DNA of 46,742 bases from a virus, in IMG/VR virus record IMGVR_UViG_3300042557_001811, positions 1 through 46,742 of that record, one strand, 5' to 3'. The notes beneath the pieces were generated by a model. It saw only the letters and a program-made list of their open reading frames with translations, made no database searches and was not told the DNA's origin. The position numbers were made by a program, and so were the translations under genes. Below, piece by piece: positions 29,212 through 37,110 of the stretch (position 1 is the first letter of the stretch; each line of letters opens with the position of its first letter).

Positions 29212-31215
29212 ATGAATCATTGGGTAATGGACTACGAAACGCTGAAAAACTGTTTTGTTGCAGTTTTTGAGCACTATAAAAATTCTGAAAGAAAAGTTTT
29301 TGTTGTTCATGATCTCAGAAATGAATTTGAAAACTTTGTTAATTTTATAATAAAGAATAAAGAAAATAAAGAATGGCATATATCATATAATGGTCTGGCC
29401 TTTGACAGCCAAATCACACATTATATTTTAGATAATTATAAGCTATGGCAAAATTTAACCGGTTGCGAAATAGCTGAAATAATTCATCTTTATGCTGCAA
29501 AATGCATTAATAAAAACGACAACAAAGAGTTTCAAGATTATGCACCCTTTAAAATGAAAATAGGTCAAATTGACCTATTTAAAATGAATCACTGGGATAA
29601 TCCTCAAAAACTATCTAGTTTAAAATGGATACAGTATAGTATGGATTGGGATAATATTTTAGAAATGCCCATTCACCATGAAACTATAATTACAACTGAA
29701 ACAGAAATAAATACAATTATTGATTATTGTGCAAATGACGTTTTATCAACTAAAGAAATTTACAACCAATCTCAATCTCAAATAAAATTAAGAAAAGATT
29801 TAAGTAAAAAATATGATGTTAACTTATTTAGCGCATCAGAGCCTAGAATAAGTAAAGAAATTTTTTTATACTACTTATCTCAAAAACTAAATATTCCTAA
29901 AAAGGATATTAAAAAGATGCGTAGTTATAGAACTACTATCAAACTATCAGATTTAATTTTAAACTATATACAATTTGAGTCAAAAGAGTTTAAGTCCCTT
30001 TTAGATAAATTTAAAACAATAGAAGTAAAGGCTGATAATCTAAAAGGCAGTTTTAAATATTCAATGAAATACAAAAATGTAACCACTCATTTTGGCTTAG
30101 GTGGTGTACATGCTGCAAATAAATCAGGTGTATATAAATCAGATAAAGATTATGTAATTATAACGTCTGATGTAATAAGCTTTTATCCTAATTTAGCAAT
30201 TAAGAATTCTTGGGCTCCAGGGCACTTTCCTACAAAAGAGTTTTGTGATCAATATGAATGGTTTTTTAATGAAAGAGTTAAAATTCCAAAAAAGGATATT
30301 ATGAACTATGTTTTCAAAATCGTTCTAAATTCTACATTTGGTTTAAGTAATGAAAAAGACAGTTTCTTTTATGATCCGGAGTTTACTATGAAAGTAACAG
30401 TTAACGGGCAGCTTAATCTTATGATGCTCTATGAAATGATTATGGAAAATATTCCTGAGGCACAAGCATTAATGCAAAATACAGATGGTATAGAAACTAA
30501 AATTCCTAGAATATATTATGAAAAATATATGGAAATATGTCATAAATGGGAACAAATAACGAATCTTAAATTAGAACATAATGAATATCAAACACTTATT
30601 TTGAGTGATGTAAATAATTATATTGCTTTAAATAATTACAAAGAGATTGATTTATATGAATGGGGAAAACTAAAAAAAGAATTTCCGCATTATTTATTTA
30701 AAGTTGAAGACTCTAAATATATGTATGCTCCTTGTAAATTAACAGGTAGGTTTGATTTTCATAACTTAGCGCTCCATAAAAACAAATCAACACTAATTGT
30801 ACGTAAAGCTATATACTATTATTTTATACATAATATTTTACCTAATGATTACTTGGAAAGTAATAAAAATATTTTGGACTACTGTATAGGAAAAAAGTCT
30901 AAAGGACAGTGGAAACAAGTTGCACGATTTGTAAAAGATAACTCTTATTTTGAAAAAGAAATTCAAAAGATTAATAGATATTATATTTCTAAAAGTGACC
31001 ACCTAGAATCTTGTAAAATAACCAAGATAAATAAAGAAGATGGTAGAGAAATACAATTAGAAGCCGGTCAATGGATGCAAGTACTATTTAACAAAATAGA
31101 AATTAAACCAAAATGGGATTTATATAAAATAAATCAAAACTATTATTTTCAGTTAATTGAATCAGAAATAGAAAATATAATTAATTACAAATCACAACAA
31201 CTTAAACTATTTTAA
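29212..31215 (+). CDS. Family B DNA polymerase with 3'-5' exonuclease
   Basis: A 667-residue polymerase. Exo I is VMDYETLKN (Asp7, Glu9), Exo II SYNGLAFDSQI near residue 60 and Exo III DYCANDVLST near 173. Polymerase motif A is ITSDVISFYPNLAIKN near 320, motif B YVFKIVLNSTFGLSN near 371 and motif C MQNTDGIET near 423 (a variant of DTDS). The gap between motifs A and B is very short. The last 200 residues form the thumb and a basic C-terminus. It is smaller than T4-type enzymes and may be similar in size to polymerases of crAss-like phages. It is the probable replicative polymerase, with proofreading. Confidence 0.92.
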   Translation: MNHWVMDYETLKNCFVAVFEHYKNSERKVFVVHDLRNEFENFVNFIIKNKENKEWHISYNGLAFDSQITHYILDNYKLWQNLTGCEIAEIIHLYAAKCINKNDNKEFQDYAPFKMKIGQIDLFKMNHWDNPQKLSSLKWIQYSMDWDNILEMPIHHETIITTETEINTIIDYCANDVLSTKEIYNQSQSQIKLRKDLSKKYDVNLFSASEPRISKEIFLYYLSQKLNIPKKDIKKMRSYRTTIKLSDLILNYIQFESKEFKSLLDKFKTIEVKADNLKGSFKYSMKYKNVTTHFGLGGVHAANKSGVYKSDKDYVIITSDVISFYPNLAIKNSWAPGHFPTKEFCDQYEWFFNERVKIPKKDIMNYVFKIVLNSTFGLSNEKDSFFYDPEFTMKVTVNGQLNLMMLYEMIMENIPEAQALMQNTDGIETKIPRIYYEKYMEICHKWEQITNLKLEHNEYQTLILSDVNNYIALNNYKEIDLYEWGKLKKEFPHYLFKVEDSKYMYAPCKLTGRFDFHNLALHKNKSTLIVRKAIYYYFIHNILPNDYLESNKNILDYCIGKKSKGQWKQVARFVKDNSYFEKEIQKINRYYISKSDHLESCKITKINKEDGREIQLEAGQWMQVLFNKIEIKPKWDLYKINQNYYFQLIESEIENIINYKSQQLKLF

Positions 31216-31216
31216 T

Positions 31217-31519
31217 ATGGATTATTTTGAATTAGAATGTGCTGTAGAAGAATGGGCCTCTGAAAAAGGGATCTTATCAAAGGCTACACCTATGGCTCAA
31301 GCTCTCAAAACTTTGGAAGAAACCACAGAGTTTTGTAGAGCAGTAAACACAAATGACCGTGATGAAATCATTGATTCAATGGGCGATATCATGGTTACTT
31401 TAATTATCCAGGCTAAAATGCAAAATCTTAAATTAGAAGATTGCCTTGAGTCTGCTTATAATGTAATAAGTAAACGTACCGGTAAAATGGTAAATGGCCA
31501 ATTTGTAAAAGATAAATAA
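31217..31519 (+). CDS. MazG-like nucleotide pyrophosphohydrolase 2
   Basis: A 100-residue helical protein with the MazG pattern: ALKTLEETTEFCRAV (ExxE) near residues 29-43 and EIIDSMGDIMVTLIIQAK (with a D-x-x-D-like pair) near 50-67. The C-terminal KRTGKMVNGQFVKD is typical of the phage subfamily. It probably hydrolyses dNTPs or related compounds. It differs in sequence from the first copy at 15178, so it is not a recent duplicate. It starts 1 base after the polymerase gene. Confidence 0.8.
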   Translation: MDYFELECAVEEWASEKGILSKATPMAQALKTLEETTEFCRAVNTNDRDEIIDSMGDIMVTLIIQAKMQNLKLEDCLESAYNVISKRTGKMVNGQFVKDK

Positions 31520-31614
31520 TGAATGATTTTTTAAAACATGATCTTAAACAGGCTATTTATTTAATAATTTATTTGCTTGTAATGTTTTCTTTATCTTTTC
31601 TAGTATCAATTTAA
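31519..31614 (+). CDS. Tiny membrane protein (31 aa)
   Basis: A 31-residue frame with TAATG coupling at both ends. A short charged start (MNDFLKHDLKQ) is followed by one transmembrane helix, AIYLIIYLLVMFSLSFLVSI. Such tiny membrane proteins are easily missed. Function unknown. Confidence 0.55.
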   Translation: MNDFLKHDLKQAIYLIIYLLVMFSLSFLVSI

Positions 31615-32024
31615 TGATTGAGAATAGACAAATTGTATATAATTCACTTACTTGCTCAATATGTTCTACAACCATTGTTAGTTATCATCGTCATGATTAC
31701 AAAACTTGTGGTTGTAGTAACATGGCAAGTATTGATGGTGGTACAACGTATTTGCGCTACGGCGCTTTAGACTTAAAATTAATTAAGCCCTTTGTAGTAT
31801 ATGCAGATGAACCTTTTGAAAAGGTAAGGCTGTATGCTACACGTGGCTCAAGAGGTAAGAATGGCAAAGAACCACTTACCTGGTTAACACTTGCTGAAAT
31901 GACTGATGAACATCTTAAATCTGTTTTGGCATATGGTGGTGATGAATGGCACTTAAAACTTATTGATAAAGAACTTCAATACAGACATGAAAACAACATA
32001 TCCATTAAGGACCCTGAAACCTGA
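31614..32024 (+). CDS. Cysteine-rich phage protein, probable zinc ribbon (136 aa)
   Basis: A 136-residue protein. Residues 1-40 hold LTCSICSTTIVSYHRHDYKT then CGCSNMASIDGG, a probable zinc site of four cysteines with nearby histidines. The rest contains YLRYGALDLKLIKPF and VRLYATRGSRGKNGKEPLTW. I associate this layout with a family of phage proteins of unknown role. It overlaps the next gene by 38 bases. Confidence 0.7.
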   Translation: MIENRQIVYNSLTCSICSTTIVSYHRHDYKTCGCSNMASIDGGTTYLRYGALDLKLIKPFVVYADEPFEKVRLYATRGSRGKNGKEPLTWLTLAEMTDEHLKSVLAYGGDEWHLKLIDKELQYRHENNISIKDPET

Positions 32025-32370
32025 GTTTGTAAAAACAGCTCTTGTAATGAGTAATATTTATATTGACGACTTGACAACTGTAGCAACTATTCAAGATGTT
32101 TTTGCAAAGCTGCATGAAAAAGGAATGGATTTTTCTTTAGATGACGCTATAGAAATTAAGCATAAAAATCATACAGAAGAAAAAAAAACTCCTGAACATG
32201 AAGCAAAATTAAATGAATTAAAATCAACATATCGAGTTTTGAGTGAGTGTTATGTGCCTGGAAGCACAAATAAAGTAAATAAACTAATTTCAGAACAAAT
32301 GGATAAAATTTTAACTGAAATTAAAACGGTTATAAACAATGAAAAACAAGTTAAAATTAATAGGGATTAG
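31987..32370 (+). CDS. Hypothetical protein (127 aa)
   Basis: A 127-residue helical, charged protein starting MKTTYPLRTLKPEFVKTALV. An N-terminal segment with small helices (ATIQDVFAKLHEKGMDFSLD) leads to a long lysine/glutamate-rich region likely to form a coiled coil (HEAKLNELKSTYRVLSECYV). I choose ATG 31987 because the start 24 bases earlier would add residues wholly inside the upstream gene. It overlaps the dNMP kinase gene by 32 bases. Not recognised. Confidence 0.6.
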   Translation: MKTTYPLRTLKPEFVKTALVMSNIYIDDLTTVATIQDVFAKLHEKGMDFSLDDAIEIKHKNHTEEKKTPEHEAKLNELKSTYRVLSECYVPGSTNKVNKLISEQMDKILTEIKTVINNEKQVKINRD

Positions 32371-32992
32371 CGGCAAAATAGGTTCTGGTAAAGACACTAT
32401 TTATAATATCATTAAAGAAACTTATACATTACCTAATGGTAAGGTTTGGCAAAATATGAAATTTGCCGGTAAATTAAAAGCAGTTGCTAGTTTACTTACT
32501 GGAATTCCCATAGAAAAGTTTGAAGATCAAGAATTTAAAAAAACAATTCTTGGATCTGAATGGGGTAAGCCTAATAAACAAAATCCCCTCAGTGCAATTG
32601 AACCTTTTAAAGATATTACAGTTATTGAGATGATGTCTGTAAGAGATTTATTACAAAAACTTGGAACAGAAGCTATGCGAAATGGTCTTCATGAAAATGT
32701 TTGGGTAAATGCTCTCTTTTCAGATTATACAAAAGATCAGTATTGGATTATTACAGATGTTAGATTTCCAAATGAGTTTAAAGCAATCAAAGAAAAAGGT
32801 GGTATTGTGATTAGGGTTAACCGCCCTAGTCATAGCAACCATATAGTTAAAGTTATTAATGATCATCCAAGTGAAACAGCTTTAGATGGATATGACTTTG
32901 ATTATGTTATTGAAAATGACGGTGATTTAAAAAAATTAAAATCTAAAATTAAATCTTTACTTGAAATTTTAAATAATAATGACACAAATTAA
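32339..32992 (+). CDS. Deoxynucleoside monophosphate kinase (T4 gp1-like)
   Basis: A 217-residue P-loop kinase. Walker A is GISGKIGSGKDT at residues 9-20. Conserved parts of the phage dNMP kinase family follow: VRDLLQKLGTEAMRNG then ENVWVNALFSDY near 110, and YWIITDVRFPNEFKAI near 138 (Asp and Arg of the active site). HPSETALDGYDFDYVIEN comes near the end. It converts dNMPs from host DNA breakdown or from the MazG-like enzymes into dNDPs and works alongside the ribonucleotide reductase. It overlaps both neighbours. Confidence 0.88.
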   Translation: MKNKLKLIGISGKIGSGKDTIYNIIKETYTLPNGKVWQNMKFAGKLKAVASLLTGIPIEKFEDQEFKKTILGSEWGKPNKQNPLSAIEPFKDITVIEMMSVRDLLQKLGTEAMRNGLHENVWVNALFSDYTKDQYWIITDVRFPNEFKAIKEKGGIVIRVNRPSHSNHIVKVINDHPSETALDGYDFDYVIENDGDLKKLKSKIKSLLEILNNNDTN

Positions 32993-33635
32993 TCCTGACT
33001 TATATGATTCAGACCCTTTTGCTATGAAAAAAAGTAAATTTGGTCCTTTTAAGGACAATCGTACACTTATTGATAAAGTCAAAGACTTTGGACAATCTCT
33101 CTTATTTTGGAGAAGTAGAAAGAAAGGTATAATTCATACTCGTGATGTAGAGTGGGATGATATCCGTTATATTTTCTTTCCTAGAAGATTTTCTGAAAAG
33201 TATGGTTATTTAGGTTCTGTGCCTGATTACAATAACTATCATAAAGTTATGGTTCCATTGGTTTTAGCTATGGATTATGAGGCAAAACCTTGGTGGTGCC
33301 CACGTTGGTTTCTTAGATTCCTTCAAGTATTTGGTAACGATAATTCTATTGTAAGAGTTCGTAATAGGACACTACACAACTTACATAGAAAACTAACTAA
33401 AGGAATTACATTCACAGATTATAAAACAAAATGGTCTTGGTATGATTTAAGAATCTCAGTTGCTGCACCAAAATACATTCAAGACTTAGCAGATGCTATT
33501 GAGACTCATTATTACAGATCTGGTAAAGAAATAGATACTATTAAACAAATCAAAGCAATTGAGCCTACTTTTAATACAATAATGGATTTGGATGATTATA
33601 TAGATTATTTAAAAGAATTACAAAATAAAAAATGA
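32979..33635 (+). CDS. Hypothetical protein, Trp- and Arg-rich (218 aa)
   Basis: A 218-residue basic protein with several tryptophan-rich stretches (SLLFWRSRKKGI, KPWWCPRWFLRFLQVFG, KWSWYDLRIS). One hydrophobic helix may touch a membrane but is broken by arginines. The C-terminus is acidic and helical. It overlaps the kinase gene by 14 bases. I do not recognise it. Similar proteins occur in Bacteroidota phages as far as I can recall, without a function. Confidence 0.65.
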   Translation: MTQINPDLYDSDPFAMKKSKFGPFKDNRTLIDKVKDFGQSLLFWRSRKKGIIHTRDVEWDDIRYIFFPRRFSEKYGYLGSVPDYNNYHKVMVPLVLAMDYEAKPWWCPRWFLRFLQVFGNDNSIVRVRNRTLHNLHRKLTKGITFTDYKTKWSWYDLRISVAAPKYIQDLADAIETHYYRSGKEIDTIKQIKAIEPTFNTIMDLDDYIDYLKELQNKK

Positions 33636-33679
33636 AAGTATGAAAACATTGGTGATGAAAAATTTAAACTAGTAAAAAT

Positions 33680-34189
33680 ATGAAACTCAACAAAAACTCA
33701 ATCTCAGCAAAACTCTTCCGTTGGTTTTACGGAACAAGTGAACTTCCAACCAATTTATGTCCATACTTTTGGAAATTGGTAATGGCTTATGTATTCGTAA
33801 TTCCACTATTTATTATTTCTTTTCCTTATATTATTATAGATAAAAATTCGTGTAACGAATCACTTGGTCATAGAATTGGTCTTGGTTTCGTTTGTTGGAT
33901 TATTTTTTCTGCTTCAATTGTATGTCTAATTGCAGCTCTCAGTCCCATTATGTTATTTTGGTACACACCGGTTAAAGGTTCTTTTTTAAAAAGTTTAATT
34001 GAGATTGGTTTTGCTGCATGGGCCGGAGGTTTAATTATTGGTGTTTCTTCGTTTATTTATTACCTCGGAAAAAAAATAAAAGAAAGAAAAAGAAGAAATC
34101 TACCGAAAGAAGAAAAACGTTCTAATATCATTGTTGAAATGGTTAAAGCAACCTATTACAAGTACTGTCCTAAAATTGACTGGAATTAA
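33680..34189 (+). CDS. Membrane protein (169 aa)
   Basis: A 169-residue protein with three likely transmembrane helices: LVMAYVFVIPLFIISFPYII near residues 31-50, LGFVCWIIFSASIVCLIAAL near 67-90 and IEIGFAAWAGGLIIGVSSFI near 107-128. The first part is basic and the C-terminal 40 residues are basic and cytoplasmic-looking (KKIKERKRRNLPKEEKR). No family recognised. It may act at the host inner membrane. It is preceded by a 44-base gap with no clear promoter. Confidence 0.7.
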   Translation: MKLNKNSISAKLFRWFYGTSELPTNLCPYFWKLVMAYVFVIPLFIISFPYIIIDKNSCNESLGHRIGLGFVCWIIFSASIVCLIAALSPIMLFWYTPVKGSFLKSLIEIGFAAWAGGLIIGVSSFIYYLGKKIKERKRRNLPKEEKRSNIIVEMVKATYYKYCPKIDWN

Positions 34190-34201
34190 ACCAACCAAAG
34201 T

Positions 34202-34477
34202 ATGAAAACAATAGGACAACAAATTCTTATTGAACCACGAATGAAAACAAAAATTCACGTTAACCAACACCACATAAGGTCTAACAAAACAAAGGGAACT
34301 GATTTACCTGTCATTACTGTGAAACAAGGTAGAAAAAACACATATTGTAATGAAGTTGAAATTATGGGTCCAAGTAAAATTATTTATTGTGGTTCAGGAA
34401 CTGAAACAAAACCATTAATATCATGTGGCGCAAGAGTTGTAATTGAAACCGAATCTGAAATAAAAATAATAAAATGA
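34202..34477 (+). CDS. Hypothetical protein with TIGQQI start (91 aa)
   Basis: A 91-residue, lysine-rich beta-type protein (VITVKQGRKNTYCNEVEIMG, SCGARVVIETESEIKIIK). It begins MKTIGQQI, the same motif as the next two genes (MTQTIAQQI and MTQTIGQQI), although the rest is unrelated. A shared start may mark a common leader or domain. It overlaps the next gene by 4 bases. Confidence 0.6.
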   Translation: MKTIGQQILIEPRMKTKIHVNQHHIRSNKTKGTDLPVITVKQGRKNTYCNEVEIMGPSKIIYCGSGTETKPLISCGARVVIETESEIKIIK

Positions 34478-34839
34478 CACAAACAATAGCACAACAAATT
34501 AACTGGGATTTTAAGACCGATGGTTTTTTAGAAATCAAAGGCAAGAATGGTAAAAACATCTACTTTGAGGATCCAACTGGATTTTATGAAAAGTATAAAT
34601 ACGATTCTCAAGGCAATACAATTTACTATGAAAATTCAGATGGATATTGGGAAAAGCAGGAATACAATTCTGAAGGTAATCAAATATACTATGAAGATTC
34701 AAATGGTTTAATTGAAGACAACCGGCCCAAACCAATTCGTGAATTGACCCTTGAATCACTTGCTGAGGATGTCCACAAATTGAGTGAACTTATGACCCGA
34801 TTTGTAAATCAAGTAAACGAATCCAACACAATCAAATAA
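34474..34839 (+). CDS. YD-type short-repeat protein 1 (121 aa)
   Basis: A 121-residue protein. MTQTIAQQINWDFKTDGFLE is followed by three tandem 21-residue repeats of the form IYYENSDGYWEKQEYNSEGN (the third incomplete), similar in style to YD repeats, and then a helical tail with DVHKLSELMTRFVNQ. It is a paralogue of the next gene, which has one repeat fewer. I associate it with repeat families of Bacteroidota phages. The repeats probably form beta hairpins. Confidence 0.7.
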   Translation: MTQTIAQQINWDFKTDGFLEIKGKNGKNIYFEDPTGFYEKYKYDSQGNTIYYENSDGYWEKQEYNSEGNQIYYEDSNGLIEDNRPKPIRELTLESLAEDVHKLSELMTRFVNQVNESNTIK

Positions 34840-34854
34840 CCAATGCGTTAAAGT

Positions 34855-35226
34855 ATGACACAGACAATAGGACAACAAATCAAATGGGACTTTGAAGTAA
34901 ATGGAACTTTGGTAATTAAAGATAAAAATGGTAGACTAATCTACTTAGAGGATTCAGATGGAGATTGGGCAAAGTTTGAACGGGATACCGAAGGCAATGA
35001 AATCTACTTTGAGAATTCAAATGGTTACATCAACGACAACCGGCCCAAACCCTGTGAAAACAAAATTTATACAGAAAAAGAAGTTGAAAATCTTTTAATG
35101 ACACAAAGAGAAAATTGCTATGTGTCTATACTATCAGTAACAAACGATAAAAAGTTAGCTGAATTAGCAATAAAATCTCCAGAGCCTTGTAATTGGCGTA
35201 ATCAAATACAATCTGAAATACTTTAA
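34855..35226 (+). CDS. YD-type short-repeat protein 2 (123 aa)
   Basis: A 123-residue paralogue of the preceding gene. MTQTIGQQIKWDFEVNGTLV is followed by two repeats (IYLEDSDGDWAKFERDTEGN and IYFENSNGYINDNRPKP) and a different C-terminal helical half (YTEKEVENLLMTQRENCYVS). The two copies differ by one 63-base unit and in their C-termini, the signature of unequal recombination and tail swapping. Function unknown. Confidence 0.7.
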   Translation: MTQTIGQQIKWDFEVNGTLVIKDKNGRLIYLEDSDGDWAKFERDTEGNEIYFENSNGYINDNRPKPCENKIYTEKEVENLLMTQRENCYVSILSVTNDKKLAELAIKSPEPCNWRNQIQSEIL

Positions 35227-35239
35227 GAACAATCTATAA

Positions 35240-36070
35240 ATGATTAAAGTTCAAAATACTAAAACACTTGTAACTAAAGATAATAATAATAGTGCTAATT
35301 GTATTGCACCAAATATAATTTACGGTTGTTTTGGAGGTTGTGTTAATAGTTATTGCTACATGTCTAGATATAACAATAATGTTTTTGTAAATAAAAATGT
35401 TGATGATATATTTAACTCAGTAATAGAATGGGAAAAAAGTTTTACTAAAATCCCGGATCAACAAGATCCAGTTTACACTATGGTTGATATAGCATGTAAT
35501 ACAGATCTTGTTTTAATGCAAAAACATATGCCTGAACCTTTAATTAAATATCTTAAAAGATATGATGACCATCCTAGATTAAATAGTACAATGGCAACAA
35601 AGTATCCGTCTTTATTAAATATTGATGTAAATCATTTTAATAAAAAACCTAGAGTAAGAGTTAGTTTAATGCCTCAAATTTATTCTGATGTATTAGAGCC
35701 CAAGATGCAAAAAATATCTGAAAGAATTTTTGATATTAACAGACTTAAAAATTTAGGTTGGGAAGTGCACTGTAACTATAGTCCTGTAATTTTTTATCCT
35801 GGTTGGGAAAATCATTATGATAATTTATTTAAGGAAGTTAAATTAAACGCCGGAGAAAATAAATGTGAGGTAATTGCTTTAACAAATCATAAAAATCAAA
35901 TGAGCCGGTCTGACAATCAAGCTCAGGAATTAATGAAATATAGCTCAGAAGTAAAAAACAAACAGGGTATAATGAGATATCCTTTGAGCTATAAGTATAA
36001 ACTTTTAAACAAGTTTGTAAGTATATATTCTAAATACTTTGATCCAAAAACAATTAGATATATATTTTAA
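35240..36070 (+). CDS. Radical SAM protein, spore photoproduct lyase type
   Basis: A 276-residue protein. Cys30, Cys34 and Cys39 in YGCFGGCVNSYCYMSR form an iron-sulphur site, but the spacing is CX3CX4C instead of the usual CX3CX2C. The rest follows the spore-photoproduct-lyase layout: MVDIACNTDLVLMQ, STMATKYPSLLNIDVN, VRVSLMPQIYSDVLEPKMQK, ERIFDINRLKNLGWEVHCNY and SPVIFYPGWENHYDNLF. Enzymes of this group repair thymine photodimers or modify nucleic acid with S-adenosylmethionine radicals. It may repair or modify phage DNA. The Cys spacing is unusual and needs checking. Confidence 0.7.
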   Translation: MIKVQNTKTLVTKDNNNSANCIAPNIIYGCFGGCVNSYCYMSRYNNNVFVNKNVDDIFNSVIEWEKSFTKIPDQQDPVYTMVDIACNTDLVLMQKHMPEPLIKYLKRYDDHPRLNSTMATKYPSLLNIDVNHFNKKPRVRVSLMPQIYSDVLEPKMQKISERIFDINRLKNLGWEVHCNYSPVIFYPGWENHYDNLFKEVKLNAGENKCEVIALTNHKNQMSRSDNQAQELMKYSSEVKNKQGIMRYPLSYKYKLLNKFVSIYSKYFDPKTIRYIF

Positions 36071-36115
36071 TTTGTTTATTTCAGTATTATTAGTTAACTT
36101 TATAAAAATTTAAAA

Positions 36116-36970
36116 ATGGGATACCAAAAATCAAGGGAGGTTTCTAAAATTTATTTAGAAAATGCAAGTCTTCCAAAGCATGCCGAATCATACACAGTTA
36201 TACCACATAAATTTGTCATTGATAATGTAATAGAAAACTTAAACAGTTCTAACTACACAATTAAAAAAGAAACTTATATATGTAATCAAGGTGGTAATGT
36301 TGCCCAAGGTATTTATCATCTAGCACCTTTAAATTATAATAGTAGTGACCAAGATCCGGATATCGGTATAATGTTTGCTTGGACAAATTCCTATGATAAA
36401 TCTATTAGATTTCAGTGCTCAGTTGGAGCATATGTTTTTTTATCATCTAGCAATATTGTTGGTGGAGAAATAAACTTTGCTAGAAAACATACCGGCACTG
36501 CAGATTTAGAAATTATATCTCAAATTGAAAGTCAAATTTTAGGTTCTGTAAATACATTTAAAAATATTGTAAATGATAAAAATGAACTGAAAAAAATTAC
36601 ACTCTCAAAAAGAGAACAAGCAGAACTTATTGGCAGACTTTACTACGAAAAAGATATTTTAGAGCCCAGTCAATTATCAATGATTAAAGATGAAATGAAA
36701 AAAAGCTCATTCAACTATAATGTAAGTAATGATAATGCCTGGGCCTTATATAATCATGTTACTTTGGCTTTAAAGAAAACACACCCTAGAAGCTGGTTAT
36801 ATAATAGTAAAGAGTTTCATAAATTTATTACAACAGAATTACTAAGTAATACTAATATAAATACTAAAGACACCTATAACGTTATAGATGTAAACAATGT
36901 AGATCTTGAATCCAATAGCGTTAGTGTTAATATAGATGCCATTATTGAAAATCCTTCTTTTGAACTTTAA
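36116..36970 (+). CDS. DUF932-like protein with FEL tail (284 aa)
   Basis: A 284-residue protein that recalls the DUF932/DUF945 phage and plasmid family: SYTVIPHKFVIDNVIENLNS, DIGIMFAWTNSYDKSIRFQC, FARKHTGTADLEII with the RKHTG motif, and a helical C-terminal part with NAWALYNHVTLALKK. It ends in a flexible tail closing IIENPSFEL, like the FEL tails of the two SSB-type proteins. Members of DUF932 are linked with DNA, but their biochemical role is unknown. The start follows a 45-base gap. It is coupled to the tiny membrane protein by TAATG. Confidence 0.65.
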   Translation: MGYQKSREVSKIYLENASLPKHAESYTVIPHKFVIDNVIENLNSSNYTIKKETYICNQGGNVAQGIYHLAPLNYNSSDQDPDIGIMFAWTNSYDKSIRFQCSVGAYVFLSSSNIVGGEINFARKHTGTADLEIISQIESQILGSVNTFKNIVNDKNELKKITLSKREQAELIGRLYYEKDILEPSQLSMIKDEMKKSSFNYNVSNDNAWALYNHVTLALKKTHPRSWLYNSKEFHKFITTELLSNTNINTKDTYNVIDVNNVDLESNSVSVNIDAIIENPSFEL

Positions 36971-37044
36971 TGGTCAAAGCTGTAATAATTCTACTTATAG
37001 GTTTATTCATAATTATAAACGTAATTAGAAAACCTAAGTTTTAA
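36970..37044 (+). CDS. Tiny membrane protein (24 aa)
   Basis: A 24-residue frame started by TAATG at the end of the preceding gene. It consists of one hydrophobic helix (AVIILLIGLFIIINVI) followed by a basic end (RKPKF), the positive side staying in the cytoplasm. The composition makes it a plausible tiny membrane protein. No function can be given. Confidence 0.5.
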   Translation: MVKAVIILLIGLFIIINVIRKPKF

Positions 37045-37046
37045 TA

Positions 37047-37096
37047 AAGAGAGAACCAACCCCGGGTAGTTTTTTAGTTTCTACCCGGGCTCTCTT
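37047..37096 (+). promoter_or_regulatory. Large two-part RNA hairpin in a leader
   Basis: CCCGGGTAG (37061-37069) pairs perfectly with CTACCCGGG (37081-37089) around an 11-base loop. Outside it, AAGAGAG (37047-37053) pairs with CTCTCTT (37090-37096), leaving a 7-base bulge on the 5' side. There is no T run, and the ATG of the next gene is only 15 bases downstream. It is either a terminator that does not need a T tract or a translational control element. Confidence 0.65.
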
Positions 37097-37110
37097 AAAC
37101 TTTAATAGTT

